DNA from: Pseudomonas asplenii
GTDB taxonomy: Bacteria > Pseudomonadota > Gammaproteobacteria > Pseudomonadales > Pseudomonadaceae
Assembly: GCF_900105475.1 (NCBI RefSeq)
Contig: NZ_LT629777.1
Location: 2,356,001-2,420,000, forward strand
Direction of reading: 5' to 3'
DNA: 64,000 nt
Within the stretch, counting starts at the first letter, position 1. Each line of letters starts with the position of its first letter. The position numbers and the translations under genes are program-made. Below are positions 7,306 to 16,536 of this stretch, one piece after another. The notes under the pieces were generated by a model. That model saw only the letters and a list, made by a program, of their open reading frames with translations, was not told the DNA's origin and searched no databases.

Positions 7306-8748
7306 TCAGCGTTGCGGCTGCGCTTGGGCGGCGGCGTTGTCAGCAACTGTTTCAACTTGTGGGTTGGCAGGCCATGCAGCGCGGTCCAGATCCAGGTCGG
7401 CGAACTTGCTGGAGTCGAACACCGGCTGCTTGACGCCGGCACGACGCTGCTCGTCGTAGTCGCGCATTACCCGCAGGCCGATCTTGAACAGCAGGGTCAG
7501 GGCGATCAGGTTGACGAACGCGAGGCAGGTCATGGTGATGTCGGCGAAGGCGAACACGGTCGACAGGTTCTGCGTCGAACCCCAGACGATCAGTGCCAGC
7601 ACCAGTGCACGGTAGGTCATCAGCACCGCGCGGTTGCGGCTGAGGAACTGCAGGCTGGTTTCGCCCAGATAGTAGTTGTAGAGGATGCAGGTGAAGACGA
7701 ACAGCGACAGGGCAACGCTGACGAACAGACGACCCCAGTCACCGACGACCGCCGCCAGGGAGTTCTGGGTCAGGACGATGCCGTCACCTTCGAAGCCCGG
7801 GGTGTAGAAACCCGACAGCAGGATCAGCAGCGCGGTGCAGGTGCAGATGACGAAGGTGTCGAGGAACACGCTGAACGCCTGGACCACGCCTTGTGCGCCC
7901 GGGTGTTTCACGGCGGCGACCGCAGCGACGTTCGGGGCACTGCCCAGACCGGCTTCGTTGGCGAACACGCCGCGCTTGACGCCCATGACGATGGCGCTGC
8001 CGAGCAGGCCGCCGAAGGCCGGGTCAAGGCCGAAGGCGCTCTTGAAGATGGTTTCGAGCATGGCCGGGACGTGTTCGATCTGGGTGCCGATCACGTACAG
8101 GGTCACGCCGATGTAGGCCAGGGTTTTCACCGGAACCAGCAGGTCGGACACCGAGGCGATCCGCTTGATGCCGCCGAGGAACACGATGGCCAGCAAGACG
8201 GCGAGGGCGATACCGGTGTGGCTTGGATCGAAACCGAAGGCGTTTTGCAGCGAGTGGGTCACGGTGTACGACTGCAGGCCGTTGAAGGCGAAGCCGTAGG
8301 TGACCAGCAGCAGGATCGAGAACACCACCGCCATGCCCTTGAGCTTCAGGCCATGCTGGATGTAGTAGGCCGGACCGCCACGGTACAGGCCATCGCCATC
8401 GGCGCGCTTGTAGACCTGGGCCAGGGTACATTCGAAGAAGCTGCTGGACATGCCGACCAGAGCGGTTACCCACATCCAGAACACGGCGCCCGGGCCACCC
8501 AGGGTCACGGCGATACCGACACCGGCAATGTTACCGGCACCGACGCGGCCGGCGAGGCTGAGCATCAGGGCCTGGAACGAGCTGAGTTGGCCTGCCTGGC
8601 CGCGCAGGGATTCCTTGAACACACCGAACATGTGGCCGAAATGGCGGAACTGGACGAACCGCGAACGGATCGTGAAGTAACTGCCGAGCCCGACGATGAG
8701 CACGATGAGCAGTTTCCCCGAGAGGAAATCATTGAGTGCTTCTAGCAT
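7306..8748 (-). CDS. AGCS-family sodium:alanine/glycine symporter
   Basis: A 480-residue polytopic inner-membrane protein with about ten to eleven hydrophobic segments. Family marks include the substrate-binding region SLAGRVGAGNIAGVGIAVTL, the segment GDGLYRGGPAYYIQHGLK and GVKRGVFANEAGLGSAPN, all diagnostic of AGCS (DagA/YaaJ-type) carriers that import alanine or glycine with sodium. I chose ATG 8748 (MLEALNDFLSGKLL) rather than an upstream in-frame start that adds a hydrophilic, cysteine-rich 26-residue tail absent from the family. The divergent HTH regulator gene at 8927 is the obvious candidate controller; asparaginase follows downstream. Confidence 0.93.
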   Translation of the reverse strand: MLEALNDFLSGKLLIVLIVGLGSYFTIRSRFVQFRHFGHMFGVFKESLRGQAGQLSSFQALMLSLAGRVGAGNIAGVGIAVTLGGPGAVFWMWVTALVGMSSSFFECTLAQVYKRADGDGLYRGGPAYYIQHGLKLKGMAVVFSILLLVTYGFAFNGLQSYTVTHSLQNAFGFDPSHTGIALAVLLAIVFLGGIKRIASVSDLLVPVKTLAYIGVTLYVIGTQIEHVPAMLETIFKSAFGLDPAFGGLLGSAIVMGVKRGVFANEAGLGSAPNVAAVAAVKHPGAQGVVQAFSVFLDTFVICTCTALLILLSGFYTPGFEGDGIVLTQNSLAAVVGDWGRLFVSVALSLFVFTCILYNYYLGETSLQFLSRNRAVLMTYRALVLALIVWGSTQNLSTVFAFADITMTCLAFVNLIALTLLFKIGLRVMRDYDEQRRAGVKQPVFDSSKFADLDLDRAAWPANPQVETVADNAAAQAQPQR

Positions 8749-8926
8749 GGGAGAATGACCTCGATTCTTATTCTTTGAATGAAAAGAGCAACAGGCGGCA
8801 GGCGCACTGCTATCCGTTGGGCGCATGTTTGGTCATGGCCGGTGTGGTGACAATTTCGCGGGTTGCTCTGCTTTGACGCGAGTTGATGCTAGAATTGCAT
8901 CACTCGCACCATCCAGGTTCATCGTC

Positions 8927-9739
8927 ATGAGCGATAATTTCGCGATCAATCTCAAGCTGGCCTGCAGCCATTACCGCTCTATTTCGGAGGTTTGCCGGCA
9001 GCTGTCGATCAACCGCGCGCAGTTCAACAAGTACCTGAGCGGCCAGAGCCATCCGACGAACTACAACCTCAAGCGCATCGGTGACTTCTTCGGTGTGGAG
9101 GATTACGAGTTGGGTCTGCCGCCGGAGCAATTTTCCCGTCTGATCGGTGCACGCAACCCGGCCCTGCGGGCCGAGCAGCAGAACGACCCGATCAGCGAGT
9201 TGTTCAAGCCGTTGCATGAGGAGTCGGGCAATCTGTCGCGTTATTGCGGTTACTACTTCGAATATTCCAACTGCATGTCGATACCCGGTTCTATCCTGGT
9301 GTCGCTGGTGCACCTGCGCGAGGAACGTGGCCGTTTTCTCTTCGAACGCCAGGAGCGCCAGGAGCGCAGCACTGCCAACGACGGACATGCCGAGGTGCGT
9401 TGTCGTTATCTGGGGGCGGCCTTTCAACTACAGGATCGGCTGTTTCTGATCGACTACGAGTCGTTGACGCTCAATGAAATGAGTCAGACCATCCTCATTC
9501 CCAGCTTCAAGAGCCGCATTACCCGTCTCAATGGCCTGAAGACCGGTGTCTCCAGCGGCGACCGACGTAATCCGGCGTGTACCCGCGTGGTCTGGGAGTT
9601 CCTGGGGGAAGAGATCAACCGCATCAATGCCTTTCGCCAGGTCAAACTGTACCGCCCGGATGATCCGCGCATCGATGACGATGTGCGCGAGCGGCTGAGT
9701 GCCGGTTCGGTCGGTAACGGCCTGTTCGAAATCGAATAA
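8927..9739 (+). CDS. XRE-like helix-turn-helix transcriptional regulator
   Basis: A 270-residue protein whose first 60 residues form a Cro/CI-like DNA-binding domain (ISEVCRQLSINRAQFNKYL as helix-turn-helix, followed by LKRIGDFFGVEDYEL). The remaining 200 residues are mixed alpha/beta with no recognised ligand domain. ATG 8927 is chosen because it places the HTH domain at the N-terminus; upstream in-frame codons would add a tail without support. It is transcribed away from the AGCS symporter, with 178 bp between the two starts, so local control of amino-acid uptake is a reasonable but unproven guess. Confidence 0.78.
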   Translation: MSDNFAINLKLACSHYRSISEVCRQLSINRAQFNKYLSGQSHPTNYNLKRIGDFFGVEDYELGLPPEQFSRLIGARNPALRAEQQNDPISELFKPLHEESGNLSRYCGYYFEYSNCMSIPGSILVSLVHLREERGRFLFERQERQERSTANDGHAEVRCRYLGAAFQLQDRLFLIDYESLTLNEMSQTILIPSFKSRITRLNGLKTGVSSGDRRNPACTRVVWEFLGEEINRINAFRQVKLYRPDDPRIDDDVRERLSAGSVGNGLFEIE

Positions 9740-9770
9740 GACGCCTTCCCGCAGGTGCATGACCTGAGGC

Positions 9771-9799
9771 CCTCTTCGCGCCGCACCGCCGCGAAGAGG
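9771..9799. terminator. Hairpin between convergent regulator and cnoX
   Basis: CCTCTTCGCG and CGCGAAGAGG form a perfect 10-bp stem with a 9-nt loop in the short gap between two convergent genes. The core resembles half a REP element; it can serve as a terminator for either gene, though no long T-tract follows. Confidence 0.5.
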
Positions 9800-9822
9800 C
9801 CAGCAAACCCTGCCAGAAAATC

Positions 9823-10695
9823 TCAGTACAGCGCGGCGAACAGCTTGCGACGGTAGGTGGTCACCAGCGGGTGGTCGTTGCCCAGCAGCTCGAACACCTG
9901 CAGCAGGGTCTTGTGCGGCAGGCCCTCGCTGTAGCCGCGATTGCGGGTGAACAGCTTGAGCAGGGCATCCAGCGCGGCTTCGTACTGCTGACGGGCCAGT
10001 TGCTGGATTGCCAATTGGTAGGTCGCTTTGTCGTCCTGCGGGTCTTGTGCCAGACGCGCCTTGAGGTCGGCGGCATCCGGCAGGTCGGCCGCTTGGCGCA
10101 GGAAGGTCAACTGCGCCTTGGCGCCGGCCAGGGCGGCCTTGTGTTCGTCGCCCTTGACCGCATCGAGCACGCTCTGGGCTTCACCCAGCTCGCCGCGCTC
10201 GGCGAGGCAGCGCGCGTACAGGATCAGCGCCTTGGCGTTGCTGTTGTCTTCTCCCAGCAGGGCCACAAGAGTGGCTTCGGCCTCGGCGACGCGGCCTTCG
10301 GCGAACAGCGTCTGGGCCTGCTCGAAGGGGTCGGCAGCGGCGGGCGGAGGCATCTGCACATGGGGTTCGAGCATGGCCCGCACCGCCGATTCCGGCTGGG
10401 CTCCGGCAAAGCCATCCACCGGCTGGCCGTCCTTGAACAGCACTACGGTCGGCAAGCTGCGGATGCCGAAACGGGCGACGATGTCCTGCTCGGCATCGCA
10501 ATCGACCTTGGCCAGCAGCAGCTCGCCCTGATAGCTCTCGGCGATCTGTTGCAGCATCGGCATCAGCGCCTTGCAGGGTGCGCACCATTCCGCCCAGAAG
10601 TCCACCAGCACCGGCTTGTGGAAAGAGTTCTGGATCACCGCCTGGTCGAAGTTCAGGGCGGTGGCGTCGAAGATGTAGGGCGTGTCCTGGGTCAT
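9823..10695 (-). CDS. cnoX: Chaperedoxin CnoX (YbbN), thioredoxin domain plus TPR
   Basis: A 290-residue two-domain protein. Residues 1-110 form a thioredoxin fold with the motif WAEWCAPCK (Cys38, Cys41) and the cis-proline segment RSLPTVVLF. Residues 125-290 are tetratricopeptide-like helices (AQTLFAEGRVAEAEATLVALL and following). This is the YbbN/CnoX architecture, a holdase that binds misfolding proteins and passes them to GroEL. In E. coli the first active-site cysteine is replaced by serine; here a full CxxC is kept, so redox activity is possible. No signal peptide, hence cytoplasmic. Confidence 0.9.
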   Translation of the reverse strand: MTQDTPYIFDATALNFDQAVIQNSFHKPVLVDFWAEWCAPCKALMPMLQQIAESYQGELLLAKVDCDAEQDIVARFGIRSLPTVVLFKDGQPVDGFAGAQPESAVRAMLEPHVQMPPPAAADPFEQAQTLFAEGRVAEAEATLVALLGEDNSNAKALILYARCLAERGELGEAQSVLDAVKGDEHKAALAGAKAQLTFLRQAADLPDAADLKARLAQDPQDDKATYQLAIQQLARQQYEAALDALLKLFTRNRGYSEGLPHKTLLQVFELLGNDHPLVTTYRRKLFAALY

Positions 10696-10788
10696 CGGGA
10701 GTCTCGAAGAGCGGGATATTGCGCAACTATAAGGCTTGGGCGGGTTGGCCGGAAGCGGGTGCGCGCAGGAGTTGGCGGGTGCGCCGGC

Positions 10789-11445
10789 TCAGGGCCGGCT
10801 GGCGTGATAGAGGCTGACCTGGCGAAACTCTTGCGGTTCCATCAGGTCGGGCAAGGTCAGGGCCTGGAGGATCTCGAGGCGTTGGTACTGCGGATGGCGG
10901 AAATCCCGCACCCGTGAGTCGGCCACCAGCGCCTCCCGGCCACGACTGAGGAACTGATCCAGCAGCGGCAGGTTTTCCCGGTCATACAGCACATCGGCGA
11001 CCAGAATCAGGTCGAAACGGTCGCTTTCGGCGAAAAAGTCCGCGCTGTAGTTCAACGTCACGCCATTGAGTGCGGCATTCGCCTGGCAGGCGGCCAGCGC
11101 CAGTGGGTCGAGGTCGCAGGCCACCACTTCCAGTGCGCCGGCCCTGGCCGCCGCAATCCCCGCGATACCGGAGCCGGCACCGAAATCCAGCACGCGCTTG
11201 CCCGCCACCCACTGCGGTCGTTCAGCCAGGTAACGAGCCATGGCCAGGCCGCTGGCCCAGCAGAAACTCCAGTAGGGCGGCTCCTGCAGGATCCGCCGGG
11301 TTTCTTCCGAGGTGAAGGCGCGGTCCATGTTCTCGGCGTCGATCAGCCACAGTTTGAGGTCGGTCTCTGGCAAGGCACAGGCCGTCAGCCGGGCATCGCC
11401 GAGCAGCGTGGCGAGGGCCCGCTGCAGGTCGAGCGGGACGATCAT
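10789..11445 (-). CDS. Class I SAM-dependent methyltransferase (PrmA/ETFB-KMT-like)
   Basis: A 218-residue Rossmann methyltransferase. The SAM-binding motif I is VLDFGAGSGIAGIAAA (about residues 87-102), the acidic end of strand 2 is VVACDLDPLAL, and motif IV is DLILVADVLYD. The sequence ahead of motif I (EPPYWSFCWASGLAMARYL) is typical of protein-lysine methyltransferases related to PrmA and ETFB-KMT, often annotated as nicotinamide N-methyltransferase-like. The target protein is unknown. Its start codon overlaps the stop of the lipoprotein gene upstream as ATGA, so the two are coupled. Confidence 0.82.
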   Translation of the reverse strand: MIVPLDLQRALATLLGDARLTACALPETDLKLWLIDAENMDRAFTSEETRRILQEPPYWSFCWASGLAMARYLAERPQWVAGKRVLDFGAGSGIAGIAAARAGALEVVACDLDPLALAACQANAALNGVTLNYSADFFAESDRFDLILVADVLYDRENLPLLDQFLSRGREALVADSRVRDFRHPQYQRLEILQALTLPDLMEPQEFRQVSLYHASRP

Positions 11446-11897
11446 GGGGCGGTGACAAATTGCAGTTGGCCCATGGCCTGGGTGGTCGGTTGTGTCACCG
11501 TCACCGAGGGCAGATGCAGGATCAATTGCCCGGACTGGGTGGCCCGCCCGCGCAACTCGACACGTCCGCCGACCGGGAACACGTCCGGATTGAAACGCAG
11601 GCGGAACGCCAGCGGCTGGCCGGAACCGTTGATCTTGCTGCTGGCGAGCAATTGTCGCGGACGGCCGCGCTCGTCGATCACCAGCAAGGCCAGTTCGACC
11701 TCGGCATTGGTCGGCACGCCCAGCAAGGTGCCGCTCAGCTCGCGCTGGTAGGCGGGCAGGGGGCCGAGTTCTTCATATGCGCTCAGCGGTTTTTTCACCT
11801 GCTGCTGCGGTGGTGGCGTCGGCACGGGCTTGGGTGCGCTGCTGCAAGCGAGCAGCAGGCCGGCGAGGCTGAGCAAAACAAGCGGTCGTACTGACAT
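11442..11897 (-). CDS. YbaY-family lipoprotein
   Basis: A 151-residue lipoprotein. The signal peptide ends in the lipobox LLAC with Cys18 as the lipidated residue; Ser19 and Ser20 follow, so outer-membrane sorting by Lol is likely. After a proline-rich linker, the mature domain (about residues 50-148) is a beta-sandwich of the YbaY type, with the pattern GTLLGVPTNAEVELALLVIDE and LAFRLRFNPDVF. The function of the family is unknown; related domains are found in META/HslJ-like envelope proteins. It is the first gene of a two-gene unit with the methyltransferase. Confidence 0.8.
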   Translation of the reverse strand: MSVRPLVLLSLAGLLLACSSAPKPVPTPPPQQQVKKPLSAYEELGPLPAYQRELSGTLLGVPTNAEVELALLVIDERGRPRQLLASSKINGSGQPLAFRLRFNPDVFPVGGRVELRGRATQSGQLILHLPSVTVTQPTTQAMGQLQFVTAP

Positions 11898-12036
11898 CTA
11901 CAGCTCCAACTGGGGCGAAAATCAACGGTTCTGATGGGATAACGTTAGTCCGCCGACTGTATACCGCAAACCCTATGGCTTGTCTTGCCACAGAGATGCG
12001 CTACCATGGCCCTCCCATTTTTTGTTGCCTGCCACC

Positions 12037-12501
12037 ATGCACTGTCCCTTCTGCGGTGCCAACGACACCAAAGTCATCGACTCGCGTCTGGTCGCCGAGG
12101 GCGAGCAGGTGCGCCGCCGGCGCGAATGCGTCGCGTGCGGTGAGCGTTTCACCACCTTTGAAACCGCCGAACTGGTTTTGCCGCGCCTGATCAAGCAGGA
12201 CGGCAGCCGGCAACCCTTCGACGAAGAAAAACTGCGCGCCGGCATGCAGCGGGCCCTGGAGAAGCGGCCGGTGAGTGTCGAGCGCCTGGAAGCCGCGCTG
12301 GCGCATATCAAGCACAAGCTGCGGGCTACCGGCGAGCGTGAGGTCAAGTCGCTGGTCGTGGGCGAAATGGTGATGATCGAGTTGCAGAAACTCGATGAAG
12401 TCGCCTACATCCGTTTTGCTTCGGTCTATCGCCGGTTCCAGGATCTGGACGAGTTCCGCGAGGAAATCGACCGCCTCGCCCGGGAGCCCGTCAAGGAATG
12501 A
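12037..12501 (+). CDS. nrdR: Transcriptional repressor NrdR
   Basis: A 154-residue NrdR, the ATP/dATP-sensing repressor of ribonucleotide reductase genes. The N-terminal zinc ribbon has Cys3, Cys6, Cys31 and Cys34 ([10 protein letters not shown] ... [10 protein letters not shown]). Residues 49-140 form the ATP-cone ([16 protein letters not shown] onward). ATG 12037 gives the canonical N-terminus MHCPFC. The gene overlaps ribD by four bases, the classical nrdR-ribD arrangement in gammaproteobacteria. Confidence 0.96.
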   Translation: MHCPFCGANDTKVIDSRLVAEGEQVRRRRECVACGERFTTFETAELVLPRLIKQDGSRQPFDEEKLRAGMQRALEKRPVSVERLEAALAHIKHKLRATGEREVKSLVVGEMVMIELQKLDEVAYIRFASVYRRFQDLDEFREEIDRLAREPVKE

Positions 12502-13637
12502 ACCTTCCAGCCGAGCAGGCGATTCTCGACGCCCACTACATGGCCCGTGCCCTGGAGTTGGCGCGCAAGGGACGCTACTCGACCCATCCGAACCCACGGG
12601 TCGGTTGCGTTATCGTGCGCGACGGGGTGGTGGTCGGTGAAGGCTGGCACGTACGCGCCGGTGAGCCCCATGCCGAGGTGCATGCCTTGCGTGAAGCGGG
12701 CGAACAGGCTCGCGGCGCCACGGCCTACGTGACCCTGGAGCCCTGCAGTCACTTCGGGCGGACGCCGCCTTGTGCCGAAGCGTTGGTCAAGGCGTGCGTA
12801 GGCCGGGTCGTCGCAGCCATGCAGGACCCCAACCCGCAGGTCGCCGGACGTGGCCTCAAGCGCTTGTCTGATGCCGGGATCGCCGTGCACAGCGGAGTGC
12901 TTGAAGGCGAAGCGCGGGCGATCAACCGTGGTTTCCTCAAGCGCATGGAGCACGGCCTGCCGTTCGTACGGATCAAGCTGGCAATGAGCCTGGACGGTCG
13001 TACCGCGATGGCCAGTGGCGAGAGCCAATGGATCACCGGTCCGGCCGCACGCTCCGCGGTGCAGCGCCTGCGCGCCGAGTCCAGCGTAGTGCTCACCGGC
13101 GCCGATACGGTGCTGGCCGACAGCGCCCGGCTGACTGTGCGCCCCGCCGAGCTGGGCCTGGACCCTGAGCTGACGGCCCTGGCCGAGAGCCGGCCGCCGC
13201 TGCGGGTGTTGATCGACGGACGTCTGCGGGTGCCGTTGGACGCGGCCTTTTTCCAAGCCGGCCCGGCGTTGGTGGTGACTTGCACCAGCACCCTTGGTAG
13301 CGCTTACCAGGCTGCCGGCCATGAAGTGCTGAGCTTGCCCGGCAGCGACGGCCAGGTCGATCTGCGTCGTTTGCTCGAGCAACTGGCAACCCGCGGCGTC
13401 AATGACCTGCTGGTCGAAGCCGGCCCGCGTCTGGCCGGCGCCTTTGCCCGCCAGGGGTTGGTGGACGAATACCAGATATTTATCGCCGGCAGGTTCCTCG
13501 GCTCCACTGCGCGGCCGCTGCTGGACTGGCCGTTGGAGCTGATGAGCGAGGCACCACGGCTGAAAATCACTGAAATGCGTGCGGTCGGTGATGACTGGCG
13601 AGTCAGTGCAATACCTGACCCGGCACCCGGCGTATAA
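12498..13637 (+). CDS. ribD: Riboflavin biosynthesis deaminase/reductase RibD
   Basis: A 379-residue bifunctional enzyme for the second and third steps from GTP to riboflavin. Residues 1-145 are the pyrimidine deaminase with zinc ligands in HAEVHAL and the later [12 protein letters not shown]. Residues 150-370 are the NADPH-dependent reductase, with the pattern [20 protein letters not shown] and [13 protein letters not shown]. The start overlaps nrdR (ATGA). A TATAAT sequence straddles the stop codon, which could give the downstream genes an extra promoter, but no good -35 element accompanies it. Confidence 0.96.
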   Translation: MNLPAEQAILDAHYMARALELARKGRYSTHPNPRVGCVIVRDGVVVGEGWHVRAGEPHAEVHALREAGEQARGATAYVTLEPCSHFGRTPPCAEALVKACVGRVVAAMQDPNPQVAGRGLKRLSDAGIAVHSGVLEGEARAINRGFLKRMEHGLPFVRIKLAMSLDGRTAMASGESQWITGPAARSAVQRLRAESSVVLTGADTVLADSARLTVRPAELGLDPELTALAESRPPLRVLIDGRLRVPLDAAFFQAGPALVVTCTSTLGSAYQAAGHEVLSLPGSDGQVDLRRLLEQLATRGVNDLLVEAGPRLAGAFARQGLVDEYQIFIAGRFLGSTARPLLDWPLELMSEAPRLKITEMRAVGDDWRVSAIPDPAPGV

Positions 13638-13644
13638 TTCGCGA

Positions 13645-13661
13645 CCAGCGCCAGGCGCTGG
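13645..13661 (+). promoter_or_regulatory. Small hairpin in the ribD-ribE gap
   Basis: CCAGCGC and GCGCTGG form a 7-bp stem with a CAG loop, followed by CTCGTTTT, 21 bp before ribE. It may be a partial attenuator. It has none of the conserved sequence blocks of an FMN riboswitch. Confidence 0.4.
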
Positions 13662-13682
13662 CTCGTTTTCGAGGAGTACTTC

Positions 13683-14345
13683 ATGTTTACCGGCATCATC
13701 GAATCCATCGGCAGCATCCGCGCGCTGAGCCCGAAAGGCGGCGACGTGCGCGTCTATGTAGAAACCGGCAAGCTCGATCTGGGCGACGTCAAGCTGGGTG
13801 ACAGCATCGCGGTCAATGGCGTCTGCCTGACGGCCGTCGAACTTCCGGGCGACGGGTTCTGGGCTGACGTCAGCCGCGAAACCCTGGATTGCACCGCCTT
13901 CAACGACCTCAAGTCGGGCAGCCGGGTCAACCTGGAAAAAGCCCTGACGCCGACTACCCGCCTGGGCGGTCACCTGGTCAGCGGGCATGTCGATGGCGTC
14001 GGTGAAGTCATCGCTCGCGAAGAGAATGCCCGGGCCATCCAGTTCCGCATCCGTGCACCGAAAGACCTGGCCAAGTACATCGCCCACAAGGGTTCGATCA
14101 CCGTCGACGGCACCAGCCTGACGGTCAATGCGGTGCATGGCGCCGAGTTTGAACTGACCATCGTTCCGCATACCTTGGCCGAAACCATCATGGCCGACTA
14201 TCGCCCCGGTCGCCGGGTCAACCTCGAGGTCGATCTGCTGGCCCGTTACCTGGAGCGCCTGCTGCTCGGCGAAAAGGCCGCAGAGCCGACCAGTGGCGGC
14301 ATTACCGAAAGTTTCCTGGCCGCCAACGGCTACCTCAAATCCTGA
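13683..14345 (+). CDS. ribE: Riboflavin synthase alpha chain
   Basis: A 220-residue enzyme that dismutates two 6,7-dimethyl-8-ribityllumazine molecules into riboflavin. It starts with the invariant MFTGIIE and contains two homologous lumazine-binding barrels (about 1-97 and 98-195), each with its own substrate motif: SIAVNGVCLT in the first and SITVDGTSLTVN in the second. A GAGGAG ribosome-binding site precedes the ATG. In P. aeruginosa nomenclature this gene is ribC. It sits between ribD and ribBX in the standard cluster. Confidence 0.96.
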   Translation: MFTGIIESIGSIRALSPKGGDVRVYVETGKLDLGDVKLGDSIAVNGVCLTAVELPGDGFWADVSRETLDCTAFNDLKSGSRVNLEKALTPTTRLGGHLVSGHVDGVGEVIAREENARAIQFRIRAPKDLAKYIAHKGSITVDGTSLTVNAVHGAEFELTIVPHTLAETIMADYRPGRRVNLEVDLLARYLERLLLGEKAAEPTSGGITESFLAANGYLKS

Positions 14346-14361
14346 AACAAGGGGGTGCCGC

Positions 14362-15453
14362 GTGGCGCTCAACACGATTGAAGAACTGGTCGAAGACATT
14401 CGCCAGGGCAAGATGGTCATCCTCATGGATGACGAAGACCGCGAAAACGAAGGCGACCTGATCATGGCCGCCGAGTGCTGCAGGGCCGAGCACATCAACT
14501 TCATGGCCAAGCACGCCCGCGGCCTGATCTGCATGCCGATGAGCCGCGAGCGCTGCGAACTGCTCAAGCTGCCGCTGATGGCGCCGCGCAATGGCTCCGG
14601 TTTCGGCACCAAGTTCACCGTGTCCATCGAGGCCACCGAAGGGGTGACCACCGGCATCTCCGCCGCCGACCGTGCGCGTACGGTGCAGGCCGCTGCCGCC
14701 AAGGACGCCAAGGCCGAAGATATCGTCAGCCCCGGCCACATCTTCCCGCTGATGGCCCAGCCGGGCGGTACCCTGGCCCGTGCCGGCCATACCGAAGCTG
14801 CCTGCGACCTGGCGCGCATGGCCGGTTTCGAGCCGAGCGGGGTGATCTGCGAAGTGATGAACGATGACGGCACCATGTCCCGTCGCGCCGAACTGGAAGC
14901 CTTCGCTGCCGAACACAACATCAAGATCGGCACCATCGCCGACCTGATCCATTACCGGATGATCCACGAGAGCACCGTTCAGCGGATTGCCGAGCAGCCG
15001 CTGGACAGCGAACTGGGCCAGTTCACCCTGGTGACCTATCGTGATTCGGTGGAAGGCGACGTGCACATGGCCCTGACCCTGGGCAAGGTCTGCGCCGAAG
15101 AACCGACCCTGGTGCGTGTCCACAACATGGACCCGCTGCGCGACCTATTGATGGTCAAGCAACCCGGACGCTGGAGCCTGCGCGCGGCGATGAGCACAGT
15201 GGCCGAGGCCGGCAGTGGCGTGGTGCTGTTGCTCGGTCACCCGCTGGATGGCGACGTGCTGCTGGCGCATATCCGCGAGACGGTCGAGCATACGCCGGTG
15301 AAAAAGCCGACCACCTACAGCATCGTCGGTGCCGGTTCGCAGATCCTACGCGACCTGGGTGTACGCAAGATGCGCCTGATGAGTGCACCGATGAAGTTCA
15401 ACGCGATATCCGGTTTCGACCTGGAAGTAGTAGAATACGTGCCCTCCGAATAA
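14362..15453 (+). CDS. ribBA: DHBP synthase with degenerate GTP cyclohydrolase II domain (RibBX)
   Basis: A 363-residue two-domain protein starting at GTG 14362 behind an AAGGGGG sequence. Residues 1-200 are 3,4-dihydroxy-2-butanone 4-phosphate synthase, with the metal site DDEDRENEGDL and the substrate loop RAGHTEAACDLARMAG. Residues 205-363 resemble GTP cyclohydrolase II, but where true RibA has HSECLTGD...CDCG this protein has VRVHNMDPLRDLLMVKQPG, with no zinc-ligand cysteines. This matches the RibBX type described in proteobacteria, in which the second domain does not make the RibA product. A complete ribA follows at 18224. Confidence 0.93.
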   Translation: MALNTIEELVEDIRQGKMVILMDDEDRENEGDLIMAAECCRAEHINFMAKHARGLICMPMSRERCELLKLPLMAPRNGSGFGTKFTVSIEATEGVTTGISAADRARTVQAAAAKDAKAEDIVSPGHIFPLMAQPGGTLARAGHTEAACDLARMAGFEPSGVICEVMNDDGTMSRRAELEAFAAEHNIKIGTIADLIHYRMIHESTVQRIAEQPLDSELGQFTLVTYRDSVEGDVHMALTLGKVCAEEPTLVRVHNMDPLRDLLMVKQPGRWSLRAAMSTVAEAGSGVVLLLGHPLDGDVLLAHIRETVEHTPVKKPTTYSIVGAGSQILRDLGVRKMRLMSAPMKFNAISGFDLEVVEYVPSE

Positions 15454-15496
15454 AAGGCCGGCTGTTTTCGCCCTTGATTCGCGGTACAAATATCCC

Positions 15497-15520
15497 TGAG
15501 GGGCGCGTAGCAGACGCGTC
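15497..15520 (+). promoter_or_regulatory. Hairpin in the ribBX-ribH gap
   Basis: GGGGCGCGT and ACGCGTCCC pair (one G-T wobble) around a short loop in the 91-bp gap between ribBX and ribH. No T-tract follows, so it may be a processing or stability element rather than a terminator. Confidence 0.35.
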
Positions 15521-15544
15521 CCGGCTCTTTAAGAGAATTGTCGA

Positions 15545-16021
15545 ATGACCCTGAAGACCATCGAAGGTACCTTCATCGCCCCCAAAGGCCGCTATGCCCT
15601 GGTGGTCGGCCGTTTCAACAGCTTCGTCGTCGAAAGCCTGGTCAGCGGCGCCGTTGACGCCCTGGTTCGTCATGGCGTGAGCGAAAGCGATATCACCATC
15701 ATCCGTGCGCCAGGCGCCTTCGAAATCCCGCTGGTGGCCCAGAAAGTTGCCCAGCGTAGCGAGTACGCGGCGATCATCGCCCTGGGCGCGGTCATTCGTG
15801 GCGGTACTCCGCACTTCGAATACGTCGCGGGCGAATGCACCAAGGGCCTGGCCCAGGTGTCCATGGAGTTCGGCGTACCGGTTGCCTTTGGCGTGCTGAC
15901 CGTCGACTCCATCGAACAAGCCATCGAGCGTTCCGGCACCAAGGCCGGCAACAAGGGTGCCGAAGCCGCCCTGTCCGCCCTGGAAATGGTCAGTCTGCTG
16001 GCGCAGTTGGAGGCCAAGTGA
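15545..16021 (+). CDS. ribH: 6,7-dimethyl-8-ribityllumazine synthase
   Basis: A 158-residue lumazine synthase, which condenses the RibD pathway product with 3,4-dihydroxy-2-butanone 4-phosphate. Motifs include [17 protein letters not shown], the catalytic region [10 protein letters not shown] and [16 protein letters not shown] with the catalytic histidine. Family members assemble into 60-subunit capsids or smaller pentamer pairs. The stop codon overlaps the GTG start of nusB (GTGA). Confidence 0.96.
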   Translation: MTLKTIEGTFIAPKGRYALVVGRFNSFVVESLVSGAVDALVRHGVSESDITIIRAPGAFEIPLVAQKVAQRSEYAAIIALGAVIRGGTPHFEYVAGECTKGLAQVSMEFGVPVAFGVLTVDSIEQAIERSGTKAGNKGAEAALSALEMVSLLAQLEAK

Positions 16022-16518
16022 TTAACGACGACAGCGATCGTTTCAACCCGCGCGAGCCACGCCCTGAAAGCGCCGGCAAGCCGTCCAAGAGTGCCAAGCG
16101 TCGCGAAGCCCGTCAGCTCGCGACCCAGGCGCTCTATCAATGGCACATGGCCAAGCAGTCGCTGAACGAAATCGAAGCGCAATTCCGTGTCGACAACGAC
16201 TTCAGTGATGTCGACGGTGCGTACTTCCGTGAAATTCTTCATGGGGTTCCACAGTTCAAGAGCGAGATCGACAGCGCACTCAAGCCGTGCCTGGACATCG
16301 AGATCGACGAACTGGACCCGGTCGAACTGGCGGTCCTGCGTTTGTCCACCTGGGAACTGCTCAAGCGCGTCGACGTTCCGTATCGCGTGGTGATCAACGA
16401 AGGCATCGAACTGGCGAAGGTCTACGGTTCCACCGACGGTCACAAGTTCGTCAACGGTGTGCTCGACAAGCTGGCACCGAATCTGCGCGAAGCCGAAGTG
16501 AAGGCGTTCAAGCGCTGA
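16018..16518 (+). CDS. nusB: Transcription antitermination factor NusB
   Basis: A 166-residue all-helical RNA-binding protein that joins NusE (S10) at boxA of rRNA operons to prevent premature termination. The core carries the family signature [18 protein letters not shown], then [13 protein letters not shown] and [13 protein letters not shown], ending with [11 protein letters not shown] take the GTG at 16018, whose G-T-G-A overlaps the ribH stop and gives a 22-residue charged leader before the core; longer frames read through ribH and are not credible. Confidence 0.95.
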   Translation: MINDDSDRFNPREPRPESAGKPSKSAKRREARQLATQALYQWHMAKQSLNEIEAQFRVDNDFSDVDGAYFREILHGVPQFKSEIDSALKPCLDIEIDELDPVELAVLRLSTWELLKRVDVPYRVVINEGIELAKVYGSTDGHKFVNGVLDKLAPNLREAEVKAFKR

Positions 16519-16536
16519 CCGGCGCTTGTCCTTCCC

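Noticed and set aside
8873..8895. Promoter of the HTH regulator
   Set aside because: TTGACG and TAGAAT are present but only 11 bp apart, too close for sigma-70.
13632..13682. FMN riboswitch before ribE
   Set aside because: The gap is only 45 bp and has a single small hairpin; none of the conserved RFN blocks is present. No such element was seen ahead of ribBX, ribH or ribA either.
12426..14936. An 836-codon minus-strand frame across ribD and ribE
   Set aside because: Antisense shadow of three certain genes; no domain is recognisable.
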